Source: Anaerolineae bacterium | GTDB lineage: Bacteria > Chloroflexota > Anaerolineae > Aggregatilineales > Phototrophicaceae | NCBI GenBank assembly: GCA_028284565.1 | Contig: JANQRM010000451.1 | Location: forward strand, 1-15,128 | DNA: 15,128 nucleotides | Reading direction: 5' to 3' | Part shown: positions 1-6,133 of the stretch, in pieces | Position numbering within the stretch: the first letter of the stretch is position 1 | Layout: every line of letters starts with the position of its first letter | Translations under genes and position numbers: made by a program | The notes under the pieces: generated by a model | Databases searched by the model: none | What the model was told of the DNA's origin: nothing | The model's input: the letters and a program-made list of their open reading frames with translations, nothing else

Positions 1-374
1 TGGGAACCAAAAATATTGCGTATTTAATTAGTTGGGGTTCCTATGACTACTTTGTTGAACTCTACATCCAAACACTCAATCGTGTGGGTAGTATTGACGC
101 GGTGACAGGTGCAGAAATGCGCGAAACCATTCTCGACCTCGATTATGAACCACTCGGTGGTCTCTGGCGTGTCGCTTATGATGAGGGTTTCCGTGATACC
201 ACCCAAAATCGGATCGCCGTTCTCAAATTCCTGAGTGCTGATGGTGCTGGAGTTGCCACATCTGCGGATGATGCCTTTACCGTTGAAACGGATACGGGTC
301 CGCTCTTTATCCCTATCGTTGTCCCATTGACGGAATTTGAAGAAGTCCCGAATGTCCGTCCGGGTTCGGAATAA
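1..374 (+). CDS. Branched-chain amino acid-type ABC transporter substrate-binding protein, C-terminal part (5' end outside window)
   Basis: The reading frame is open from the window edge (codons in phase with position 3) to a TAA at 372-374, about 124 codons. The visible residues (SWGSYDYFVELY, later GAEMRETILDLDYEPLGG) fit the last lobe of a periplasmic-binding-protein-like (Peripla_BP_6/LivJ-type) ligand receptor, where the next unit is normally a Liv-type ATPase. The next gene, 77 bp downstream on the same strand, is exactly that, which is the main support. Such proteins act outside the membrane, binding branched-chain amino acids, amides, short-chain or aromatic acids and handing them to the permease. 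The permeases are not in the window and would lie upstream. The ligand cannot be inferred from the C-terminal lobe. A GTG at 84 is an internal valine, not the true start. Confidence 0.7.
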   Translation, partial: GTKNIAYLISWGSYDYFVELYIQTLNRVGSIDAVTGAEMRETILDLDYEPLGGLWRVAYDEGFRDTTQNRIAVLKFLSADGAGVATSADDAFTVETDTGPLFIPIVVPLTEFEEVPNVRPGSE

Positions 375-402
375 GTCGCACAATTGCAAAATAGTATCGT
401 TT

Positions 403-425
403 GTAGGGGCGGACCGAGTCCGCCC
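403..425 (+). repeat. REP-like GTAG hairpin, copy 1
   Basis: GTAG at 403-406 is followed directly by a perfect 8-bp stem (GGGCGGAC at 407-414 with GTCCGCCC at 418-425) and a 3-nt loop. It lies in the 77-bp gap between the substrate-binding protein and the LivF-like gene. Three more elements with the same plan (GTAG, then a stem starting NGGC) occur in this window, two of them flanking a RAYT transposase gene. In the transcript it could act as a stabilising 3' hairpin for the upstream message. No T-tract follows, so it is not a classical terminator. Confidence 0.7.
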
Positions 426-451
426 TTATGACAAATAACGAATGAGAAACC

Positions 452-1294
452 ATGCAAACCACTCAAGCTCCCGAAAAACCCAAACACTCGACCACACGCA
501 CGCTAACACTCAATAACATCGAAGTCGTCTATAACAGCGTGATTCTCGTCTTGCGCGGAGTCTCGCTTAAGGTCGAACCCGGTCAGGTCGTTGCCCTGCT
601 CGGTCCCAATGGCGCGGGGAAATCGACCACATTGAAAGCCATCAGTGGCTTGCTGACGAGTGAATTAGGCGAAGTGACACGCGGGAGCATCGAATGGGGT
701 GAGGAGCGCGTGGATAACGACACAGCAGAGAACATCGTCCGCAAAGGACTAATTCAAGTCATTGAAGGACGACCCCTCTTCCAACATCTCACGGTTGAAG
801 AAAATCTACGAGTCGGTGGCATGACTTATGAAAGTGGGAGTCAGATTAAGCACGACTTGGAACGAGTGTATGAATACTTCCCGCGCTTGAGAGACCTCAA
901 AGACCGCACAAGTGGCTATCTCTCTGGTGGTGAAGGACAGATGTTAGTGATTGGGCGCGCGCTGATGGGACATCCCAAACTGATGATGCTGGATGAACCC
1001 TCACTTGGTCTTGCGCCGATGCTCGTGGAAGAGATTTTTGAAATCGTGCGTACCATTAATGAGCAAGAAGGCGTGTCCGTCCTCTTGGTGGAACAGAATG
1101 CCCGTGTCGCGCTCGAACTCGCCGATTATGGTTATGTCATGGAAAATGGACGCATTGTATTAGACGGACCCGGCGCGCAACTCCGTGAAAATGAAGATAT
1201 AAAAGAATTTTATTTGGGATTAAATCAGGCTGGTACGCGCAAGAGTTACCGCGATGTCAAGCATTACCGTCGGCGCAAACGCTGGCTGGGGTAA
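452..1294 (+). CDS. Branched-chain amino acid-type ABC transporter ATP-binding protein (LivF-like)
   Basis: A 280-residue cytoplasmic ABC ATPase that would power uptake with the upstream substrate-binding protein. Visible motifs are Walker A GPNGAGKST (51-59), Q-loop Q102, signature LSGGEG (157-162), Walker B LMMLDEP (177-183), then SLGLAP and LLVEQNA, the last two characteristic of LivF rather than LivG. The signature has Gly where most LivF proteins have Gln (LSGGEQ). The protein is longer than a typical LivF of about 235 residues because of a roughly 15-residue N-terminal lead and a basic tail (KSYRDVKHYRRRKRWLG). I associate that tail with LivF proteins encoded beside PaaK-like ligases, which matches the next gene. 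The ATG at 452 is preceded only by a weak purine run, so the start is moderately sure. Ligand unknown. Confidence 0.9.
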   Translation: MQTTQAPEKPKHSTTRTLTLNNIEVVYNSVILVLRGVSLKVEPGQVVALLGPNGAGKSTTLKAISGLLTSELGEVTRGSIEWGEERVDNDTAENIVRKGLIQVIEGRPLFQHLTVEENLRVGGMTYESGSQIKHDLERVYEYFPRLRDLKDRTSGYLSGGEGQMLVIGRALMGHPKLMMLDEPSLGLAPMLVEEIFEIVRTINEQEGVSVLLVEQNARVALELADYGYVMENGRIVLDGPGAQLRENEDIKEFYLGLNQAGTRKSYRDVKHYRRRKRWLG

Positions 1295-1475
1295 GTAGAG
1301 GTCAGATATTAGATTTCAGACATCAGATTTTTAGCATCTCAGCAATTCAGCGACCCAGCTTGTCAGCAAAACTAGTGTGTTCATCATTCATTTACTTGTT
1401 CTTTTCAATCAATTTTCTCTTGGCGTTCTTTGTGACTTGGCGGTTTATATTTTCTTTACATTATAGGAGCTTGCT

Positions 1476-2672
1476 ATGCCCTCACGCGATGACCGTATCC
1501 GCGACCTTGTTACCCATGCCTACGCCCATGCACCCTCCATCAAAAAGATGCTCGATGATGCGGGTATATCTCCCGATGGCATCCAAACTGCGTCCGACTT
1601 GAGTAAAATTCCTGTCCTAAGCAAAGACGAGCTGGTGGAGATTCACCAGCAGAATCCGCCTTTCGGAGGCTTCCTAACCGTTGACCCCAATACCCTGCCA
1701 CGCATCTACATCTCACCGGGACCGATTTATGACCCCCAACCCCCACCCGACAATCCCGAAGCCTTCCTTGCGCCGTTCAAATACATCGGACTGGGTTCAG
1801 GAGACCGTGTACTCAATACCTTTGCTTATCATTTGACCCCAGCGGGCTTGTTATTAGATGAAGCGATTCGAGGCTGTGGCGCAACTGTCCTGCCAACGGG
1901 ACCGGGTAATACGGAACTGCAAATCATGATGATGACGGCACTCAACGCCACCGGATTTGTGGGGCAACCGAGCTACCTGATGACCATCCTCGACAAGTGC
2001 GAAGAGATGGGGATGTCGCCAGAGCATGTGCCGATTAAGAAAGCCGCCTTCTCTGCTGAACCCTATACCCCATCGCAACAAGCGCGCTTCGAGGGCGAAT
2101 ATGGCATGAAAACCACCTCCGTCTATGGCACAGCCGATTTAGGCTTTTTGGGCTATACGCAAGCAGGGGTGCAAGGCTTCTGTCTCATCGACACCATCTA
2201 CATGCAAATCTGTGACCCCCAAACAGGCGAAGAAGTTCCTCTCGGCGAACAGGGTGAAATCGTCGTGACCACGATGAATAAAGCCTATCCCCTGATTCGC
2301 TTTGGTACAGGCGACTTGGGCGCACTCGCTCCCGAACCGCAATGTGAAGGACAACAATTGCTGGGACTCTATGGACGGAGTGGTGGCGCAATTAAGGTGC
2401 GGGGCATGTTCTTGCATCCCAACCAACTGCAAGCGGCGGTGATGCAATTCCCACAGATTAAGGATATTCAAGTCGTCATCACCCGACCCGAAAACACGGA
2501 TGTTGTGACCTTCAATGTGCTACTGAACGAGGGCGAATCGGGCGACGGGGTTCCTGACCAACTCAAGCAATTGGCACAGCAAGCGGTGCGCCTGCGGATT
2601 GATGAAGTCGTCTTTGTCGATAGCATCGACTCTGGCGCACGCAAAATCGTCGATCAACGCGATTGGGAATAA
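1476..2672 (+). CDS. PaaK-like AMP-binding protein (phenylacetate-CoA ligase family)
   Basis: 398 residues, slightly short for a PaaK-type acyl-CoA ligase (about 430). The ATG at 1476 has a good ribosome site, AGGAG at 1465-1469, 6 nt upstream. Family signs are the N-terminal YAHAPSIKKMLDDAG and LSKIPVLSKDEL, adenine-site YGTADLG (from 217), FGTGDLG (276-282), GRSGGAIKVRG, and the C-terminal ARKIVDQR near the usual catalytic-lysine segment. The phosphate loop, normally SSGTTG in PaaK, reads SPGPIYDP from residue 80. Members would activate a carboxylic acid to its CoA thioester through an acyl-adenylate. With the altered loop, activity is not certain. Position after the transporter genes suggests it activates the imported acid. 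It is separated from the ATPase gene by 181 bp, so it may have its own promoter. Confidence 0.8.
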   Translation: MPSRDDRIRDLVTHAYAHAPSIKKMLDDAGISPDGIQTASDLSKIPVLSKDELVEIHQQNPPFGGFLTVDPNTLPRIYISPGPIYDPQPPPDNPEAFLAPFKYIGLGSGDRVLNTFAYHLTPAGLLLDEAIRGCGATVLPTGPGNTELQIMMMTALNATGFVGQPSYLMTILDKCEEMGMSPEHVPIKKAAFSAEPYTPSQQARFEGEYGMKTTSVYGTADLGFLGYTQAGVQGFCLIDTIYMQICDPQTGEEVPLGEQGEIVVTTMNKAYPLIRFGTGDLGALAPEPQCEGQQLLGLYGRSGGAIKVRGMFLHPNQLQAAVMQFPQIKDIQVVITRPENTDVVTFNVLLNEGESGDGVPDQLKQLAQQAVRLRIDEVVFVDSIDSGARKIVDQRDWE

Positions 2673-2684
2673 TTTGAGTAGTCG

Positions 2685-2897
2685 ATGGAGAAGCCAAAGC
2701 GGGAAAAATCGAAACGACGACTCGAAAGGAAAATTCGCCCCAGAAATATTGCCCTATTTGTGTTAATCGTTATCAGCATAGTATTTTGTGCAGTGCTTGT
2801 CTTCGATTTCATAAGAATTGAATTTCTTAAGGGTGCAATTAATTGTGCATTAGGTGGTTGTTTCAATGGTCTTGGTACTGAAGTAGCACCTCCATAA
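2685..2897 (+). CDS. Small single-span membrane protein, hypothetical
   Basis: 70 residues starting 12 nt after the PaaK-like stop, with no strong ribosome site. The N-terminal 21 residues are very basic (KPKREKSKRRLERKIRPR), followed by one clear hydrophobic segment at about 23-44 (ALFVLIVISIVFCAVLVFDFI) and a short tail with two cysteines (C54, C59). The positive-inside rule predicts a cytoplasmic N-terminus and external C-terminus. The coherent charge/hydrophobic/tail layout favours a real peptide over a chance ORF. The minus-strand ORF in the same stretch lacks such a layout. I do not recognise a family, and the function is unknown. Confidence 0.5.
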   Translation: MEKPKREKSKRRLERKIRPRNIALFVLIVISIVFCAVLVFDFIRIEFLKGAINCALGGCFNGLGTEVAPP

Positions 2898-2937
2898 CTA
2901 AATATCTGATTTAACTATTCCATCATTGTGAGGGTTT

Positions 2938-4152
2938 GTGTCAAAAGCCATCTTTTTCAATATTCCATCGTCGGGGCATGTCAACCCGACCATTCCTATC
3001 ATGGAACTGCTCAGCCAAACGGATATCGACTTGCTCTATGTTAATACAGCAGATTTACGCGACAAGATTGAGGCAACAGGGGTTCGCTTTGCACCCTATC
3101 CCGATAACCTGACCCACTTTCATACCTTCTTCGCCAATCCGCCTATCGACAATTTCTCATCGAATGCGTTGCAACTCGTCCGTTTTGCCCGTGAACTCTT
3201 GCCTTTGGCCCTCCATCTTATTAAGCAGGAACAACCCGATTTCATCTTTCACGATTCACTAGCGGGATGGGGCAAGTTGGCAGGTCGTATTACGGGAATG
3301 CCGACTTTGGGTTTCATCACCACGTTCATTTTGGACAATAAAACCGCATCGTCTGTCATCCCTCTACGAACCAAACTTATGTTCATTCCACAGTTGATTG
3401 GTGTTCTGCCGTCCTATCTCAGGGAAGCATGGACGATACGCCGTACTTATCAAGCAATGCCCCTGTCATTGTTGGAAGCACTCATGGCATTGGGCGATGA
3501 AAATATCGTCTTCACCTCGCAGGCATTCCAACCCAACGGCGACCAATATCACTCTATCGCCCACTTCGTTGGACCCGCAATAGGCAAACGCATCGATGAC
3601 AGCGACTTCCCCTTTGATGCCTTATGTGATGATGTGCCAAAGGTCTATATTTCACTGGGAACGATTGCCAAGAACAATGAATTTTTGCGTCGGTGTTTTA
3701 CAGCATTTGGGGATATGAACGCGCAGTTTATCTTAAGCGCAGGCAAGCAAACCAACCTCGCCCAACTTGGCGACATCCCTGACAATTTCATCGTGCGGAA
3801 TTTCGTCCCCCAATTGGCGATTTTGGAACGGGTTGATGCTTTTATCACACACGGTGGGATGAACAGTGTCCATGAGGGTTTGCTCTATGGTGTGCCATTG
3901 GTCGTCGTGCCACAACAAGCGGAACAAGCCATGGTCGCTTCACAAGTCGTCAATACAGGCGCAGGCATTGGCTTACAGATGCAACCCCCCTTTGGCGATG
4001 TCACGGCTGAACAACTGCGAATTGCCTTAGAAACAGTGCTTGCTAATGACACCTATGCCCAACATGCGAAGCAGGTCGGGGATGGCTTTCGTAAGGCAGG
4101 TGGCGCACCCCGCATCATAGAATTAGTTCAACAATTTGCTAATAAAATATAA
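2938..4152 (+). CDS. Macrolide-family (MGT) glycosyltransferase, GT1/GT-B fold
   Basis: 404 residues, the normal length for MGT/UGT-like enzymes. They transfer a sugar from a nucleotide sugar to a hydrophobic acceptor such as a macrolide, lipid or flavonoid. The N-terminal FNIPSSGHVNPTIPIMELL and the later DKIEATGVRFAPYP are typical of the N-terminal acceptor lobe. The donor lobe carries VYISLGT and NFVPQLAILERVDAFITHGGMNS (quoted in part; the HGG His is residue 305), then GVPLVVVPQQAEQ, the nucleotide-sugar binding signature. The start is GTG at 2938 with GAGGG at 2930-2934, a short 3-nt spacing. No signal peptide or membrane span is evident, so it is probably cytoplasmic. There are no polyketide or other biosynthetic genes nearby, so it may detoxify or modify a scavenged compound. 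Acceptor unknown. Confidence 0.88.
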   Translation: MSKAIFFNIPSSGHVNPTIPIMELLSQTDIDLLYVNTADLRDKIEATGVRFAPYPDNLTHFHTFFANPPIDNFSSNALQLVRFARELLPLALHLIKQEQPDFIFHDSLAGWGKLAGRITGMPTLGFITTFILDNKTASSVIPLRTKLMFIPQLIGVLPSYLREAWTIRRTYQAMPLSLLEALMALGDENIVFTSQAFQPNGDQYHSIAHFVGPAIGKRIDDSDFPFDALCDDVPKVYISLGTIAKNNEFLRRCFTAFGDMNAQFILSAGKQTNLAQLGDIPDNFIVRNFVPQLAILERVDAFITHGGMNSVHEGLLYGVPLVVVPQQAEQAMVASQVVNTGAGIGLQMQPPFGDVTAEQLRIALETVLANDTYAQHAKQVGDGFRKAGGAPRIIELVQQFANKI

Positions 4153-4199
4153 CCATTCATCCCATCACAAATTGTATATCACACAAAACAAGCGACGCT

Positions 4200-4225
4200 G
4201 TAGGGGCGAACCTGTGTGTTCGCCC
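4200..4225 (+). repeat. REP-like GTAG hairpin, copy 2 (3' side of the RAYT gene)
   Basis: GTAG at 4200-4203, then an 8-bp perfect stem (GGGCGAAC at 4204-4211 with GTTCGCCC at 4218-4225) around a 6-nt loop. It ends 2 nt beyond the RAYT stop codon and points inward, so its GTAG lies at the outer edge of the unit. It could also protect the 3' ends of both converging transcripts. Confidence 0.75.
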
Positions 4226-4227
4226 GC

Positions 4228-4728
4228 TTAAATATACAAATCATCATTCAACCAGTTTTCAGGATTCAACAAGATATATTGTCGTATTCGATTTAAGGCT
4301 TCCTCGCTACGAATGATGTGGTCATAAAAACTGCGTTGCCAAAGCCGTTGTTCATATCGTTGCCAACCCGATTCTTTGACCCCGTGAATATAGGCATTTG
4401 TCGTCATTGTCTTAAACCATTGGATAATATTCGATAGCGATTTTGCCACCATCTTAGGATTATCATCAAGAAAAATAATCGCATGAATATGATTGGGCAT
4501 AATGATATATTCATCTAAAACGACAGTTTGATATTTGTTTTGAATCTCTCGCCACCAATAGTCAATCATTCGTCCCACATCATTAAGTTGCAACTTGCCA
4601 TCAATTATTGAACCAAAGTAGCACATTTTCTGGTGAACACAGAGTGTTACGAAGTATCCACCCGATTGGGAATAGTCATAGTCTTGCAGACGTAATATTT
4701 TTCGTTGAAGGTGTTTTTTATCCGTCAT
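4228..4728 (-). CDS. REP-associated tyrosine transposase (RAYT, Y1_Tnp/IS200-like fold)
   Basis: 166 residues from the ATG at 4728; an upstream GTG at 4761 would lie inside the flanking hairpin and is less likely. The order of motifs is that of RAYT proteins: RKILRLQDYDYSQSGGYFVT at 10-28, GRMIDYWW (52-59), the HUH metal-binding motif MPNHIHAII with H80 and H82, LSNIIQWFK (98-106), and the C-terminal SFYDHIIRSEEAL and RQYILLNPENW. The nucleophilic tyrosine should be Y135 or Y151; I cannot decide which by eye. Such enzymes cut and join single-stranded REP hairpins at GTAG, and are usually single-copy domesticated genes that maintain REP families. The coding sequence is intact. There is no clear ribosome site, and the start sits about 10 nt after a hairpin, which may limit its translation. 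Confidence 0.9.
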   Translation of the reverse strand: MTDKKHLQRKILRLQDYDYSQSGGYFVTLCVHQKMCYFGSIIDGKLQLNDVGRMIDYWWREIQNKYQTVVLDEYIIMPNHIHAIIFLDDNPKMVAKSLSNIIQWFKTMTTNAYIHGVKESGWQRYEQRLWQRSFYDHIIRSEEALNRIRQYILLNPENWLNDDLYI

Positions 4729-4738
4729 TGCGCTTTGT

Positions 4739-4764
4739 TGGCAGACACATTGGTCTGCCACTAC
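4739..4764 (-). repeat. REP-like GTAG hairpin, copy 3 (5' side of the RAYT gene)
   Basis: Read on the minus strand: GTAG (4764-4761), then an 8-bp perfect stem, TGGCAGAC with GTCTGCCA (outer limits 4760 and 4739), and a 6-nt loop. It ends 10 nt before the RAYT ATG, in the place where a ribosome site would be, so in RNA it may influence translation of the transposase. Confidence 0.7.
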
Positions 4765-4834
4765 AACTGTAATATCTGATTGGATTATCGCTTATTTTGA
4801 AATAGTTATTATCCATATAGGATGTTATGTACTT

Positions 4835-4987
4835 CTATGAAAAATAGTCATGCAACAGAATGACAGTACTAAATACGATTGCGGAAAGTAGAAGATTCAA
4901 TGCTATCTTAAGTAAGGGATGACCTTCATACATAAAATTCAAATAGCGTTCAAGAAGGTCTATCAGCCAATTAATAACTCTCGTCAT
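4835..4987 (-). CDS. Possible 50-residue membrane protein, hypothetical
   Basis: This short minus-strand ORF (ATG at 4987-4985, TAG at 4837-4835) lies in the otherwise gene-free 4765-5127 gap. It translates to MTRVINWLIDLLERY, then NFMYEGHPLLK and a hydrophobic segment (IALNLLLSAIVFSTVILL) ending HDYFS. An amphipathic start followed by one membrane span is plausible for a small membrane peptide. A TATGCT box at 5026-5021 lies about 35 nt upstream of the ATG, without a good -35. An in-frame stop sits 3 codons before the ATG. Against it: there is no strong ribosome site, the composition is AT-rich, and the length is one at which chance ORFs are common. No family recognised. Confidence 0.33.
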   Translation of the reverse strand: MTRVINWLIDLLERYLNFMYEGHPLLKIALNLLLSAIVFSTVILLHDYFS

Positions 4988-5085
4988 CGCATTTGCCTAA
5001 GGGTATGCACTGCTCAGTTTAGCATATCATTGAATTCATTTAGGTGTCCGCAACTTTCGGAGTGTATTGCACCTGCCACTCCCTC

Positions 5086-5091
5086 TATACT
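5086..5091 (+). promoter_or_regulatory. Candidate -10 box for the EamA transporter gene
   Basis: TATACT lies 36 nt before the ATG at 5128. No convincing -35 hexamer is found at 16-18 bp; TTGCAC at 5067-5072 is only 13 bp away. It is a suggestion based on one hexamer. Confidence 0.25.
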
Positions 5092-5127
5092 AGATAAGCT
5101 ACAACATTTTAATTTGAAAGCAATCAC

Positions 5128-6054
5128 ATGAGCGCATGGGCAAAATTCTGGGCATTGGGGCTGATTTGGGGGTCTTCCTATCTATTTATCCGCATAGCTG
5201 TAGAGGCGATGCACCCCTTCTTTGTTGTGTTCATCCGTGTCGGAATCGCCGCTGTGGGTCTCTTTTTGGTGAGCATGGTACTTCGCAAGCGCATCCCCAC
5301 CGATTGGAAGACTCTGGGCGCACTCATCATCATCGGCATTGGCAATGTCGTCATGCCCTACAACCTCATTACGTGGGGTGAGCAGACCGTCGATAGTGGC
5401 ATTACGGCTGTCCTCCAAGCGACAACGGCTCTGTTTGCGCTGGTGGTTGCTCATTTTGCTTTTCAAGATGAACGCATCAATCGTCGGAAAGTGGCGGGCT
5501 TGCTGATTGGCTTTGTGGGGATTGTCATCCTTGCGAGTCGCAGTTGGGCAGACGGCACGATTGAAGAGAGTAGTTTTCTGGGACAGATGGCGATTGTTCT
5601 TTCCTCATTGTTTTATGCCATCTTCACCTCCTATAGTCGAAAGCTCATTCAACAAGATTTAGAACCCATCGTCTTAGCAGCGTTTACGATGCTCGTGGCA
5701 ACGGTGGTAGAAGGTTTTCTCATCTGGGGCTTGCCCGATGTCCCCAATGTCTTGCCAGCAGGTGTAGCATTCGATGGCTTAATGGCAGTGTTAATATTAG
5801 GCGTATTCAATACCTTCCTTGCCTATATCCTGTTTTATGACATCGTTAAAGACTTGGGGGCGGCACGGGCAGGCATGGTGACCTATGTCTTACCACCTGT
5901 GGGGCTGTTTCTGGGAGTTGTCTTCTTGAATGAAGTCCTCGACTTGCAGATTATTCTTGGTTCGTTACTGATTTTCTCTGGGATTGGAATCGCCAATCTG
6001 CCTAAGTTCCGTCGGCAGAAGGTGTCGCCAGTTGCGGTTGGTGCAGGAGATTAA
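5128..6054 (+). CDS. EamA/DMT-superfamily inner-membrane transporter
   Basis: 308 residues, the standard length for a ten-helix drug/metabolite transporter (RhaT/YedA-like). Two EamA repeats are visible: the first from FWALGLIWGSSYLFIRIAVE to about residue 139, the second from about 150 (LSSLFYAIFTSYSRKLI) to 290. Characteristic points are the GSSYLFIRIAVE entrance helix, ALIIIGIGNVVMPYNLITWG, GLLIGFVGIVILASR at the end of repeat one, and ARAGMVTYVLPPVGLFLGVVFLNEVL in repeat two. It sits in the cytoplasmic membrane and probably exports a small metabolite; family members range widely, so no substrate is given. It starts at the ATG at 5128 with only a weak GAAAG upstream. It is convergent with the peptidase gene and separated from it by a compound hairpin. 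Confidence 0.92.
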   Translation: MSAWAKFWALGLIWGSSYLFIRIAVEAMHPFFVVFIRVGIAAVGLFLVSMVLRKRIPTDWKTLGALIIIGIGNVVMPYNLITWGEQTVDSGITAVLQATTALFALVVAHFAFQDERINRRKVAGLLIGFVGIVILASRSWADGTIEESSFLGQMAIVLSSLFYAIFTSYSRKLIQQDLEPIVLAAFTMLVATVVEGFLIWGLPDVPNVLPAGVAFDGLMAVLILGVFNTFLAYILFYDIVKDLGAARAGMVTYVLPPVGLFLGVVFLNEVLDLQIILGSLLIFSGIGIANLPKFRRQKVSPVAVGAGD

Positions 6055-6058
6055 AACA

Positions 6059-6108
6059 GTAGAGGCGTAGTATTGCGGTGTCTACGCGCAACAGCTGTAC
6101 GCCCTTAC
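6059..6108. repeat. Compound REP-like palindrome, copy 4, between convergent genes
   Basis: The outer arms (6059-6069 and 6098-6108) pair at 10 of 11 positions, counting one G-T. An inner TTGCG/CGCAA stem lies at 6073-6077/6087-6091. An alternative inner pairing is GCGTAG (6065-6070) with CTACGC (6082-6087). The + strand begins GTAG-AGGCGTAG and the - strand GTAA-GGGCGTAC, so it looks like two facing REP units fused head to head, in the manner of a BIME. It fills most of the 79-bp gap between two converging genes and may end or protect both transcripts. Confidence 0.6.
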
Positions 6109-6133
6109 TATTTTTATACTGAGTACCGACAAT

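Larger units (their letters stand above)
4200..4764 (-). mobile_element. RAYT unit: transposase gene bounded by inverted GTAG hairpins
   Basis: The transposase gene is enclosed by two hairpins in inverted orientation, each with GTAG as its outermost bases (4200-4203 on +, 4764-4761 on -). This matches the known arrangement of REP-associated tyrosine transposases, whose E. coli member recognises GTAG plus an adjacent hairpin in single-stranded DNA. The two stems differ in sequence but share the pattern GTAG-N-GGC-NN-AC. No target-site duplication is expected for this class, and none was needed to define the unit. The ends are inferred from the GTAG boxes. Confidence 0.65.

Noticed and set aside
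1360..1602. 80-residue plus-strand ORF with a hydrophobic start
   Set aside because: It has a TTG start without a ribosome site, and its second half is an out-of-frame reading of the PaaK-like gene, which has a strong AGGAG and family motifs.
452..4152. A single glycosylated natural-product cluster including the MGT glycosyltransferase
   Set aside because: No polyketide, peptide or terpene synthase gene is present. Transporter, ligase-like and glycosyltransferase genes alone do not support it.
4919..5131. 70-residue plus-strand ORF before the EamA gene
   Set aside because: The residue order has no recognisable domain, span or repeat, and it lies opposite a more protein-like minus-strand frame. 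It also overlaps the EamA start.
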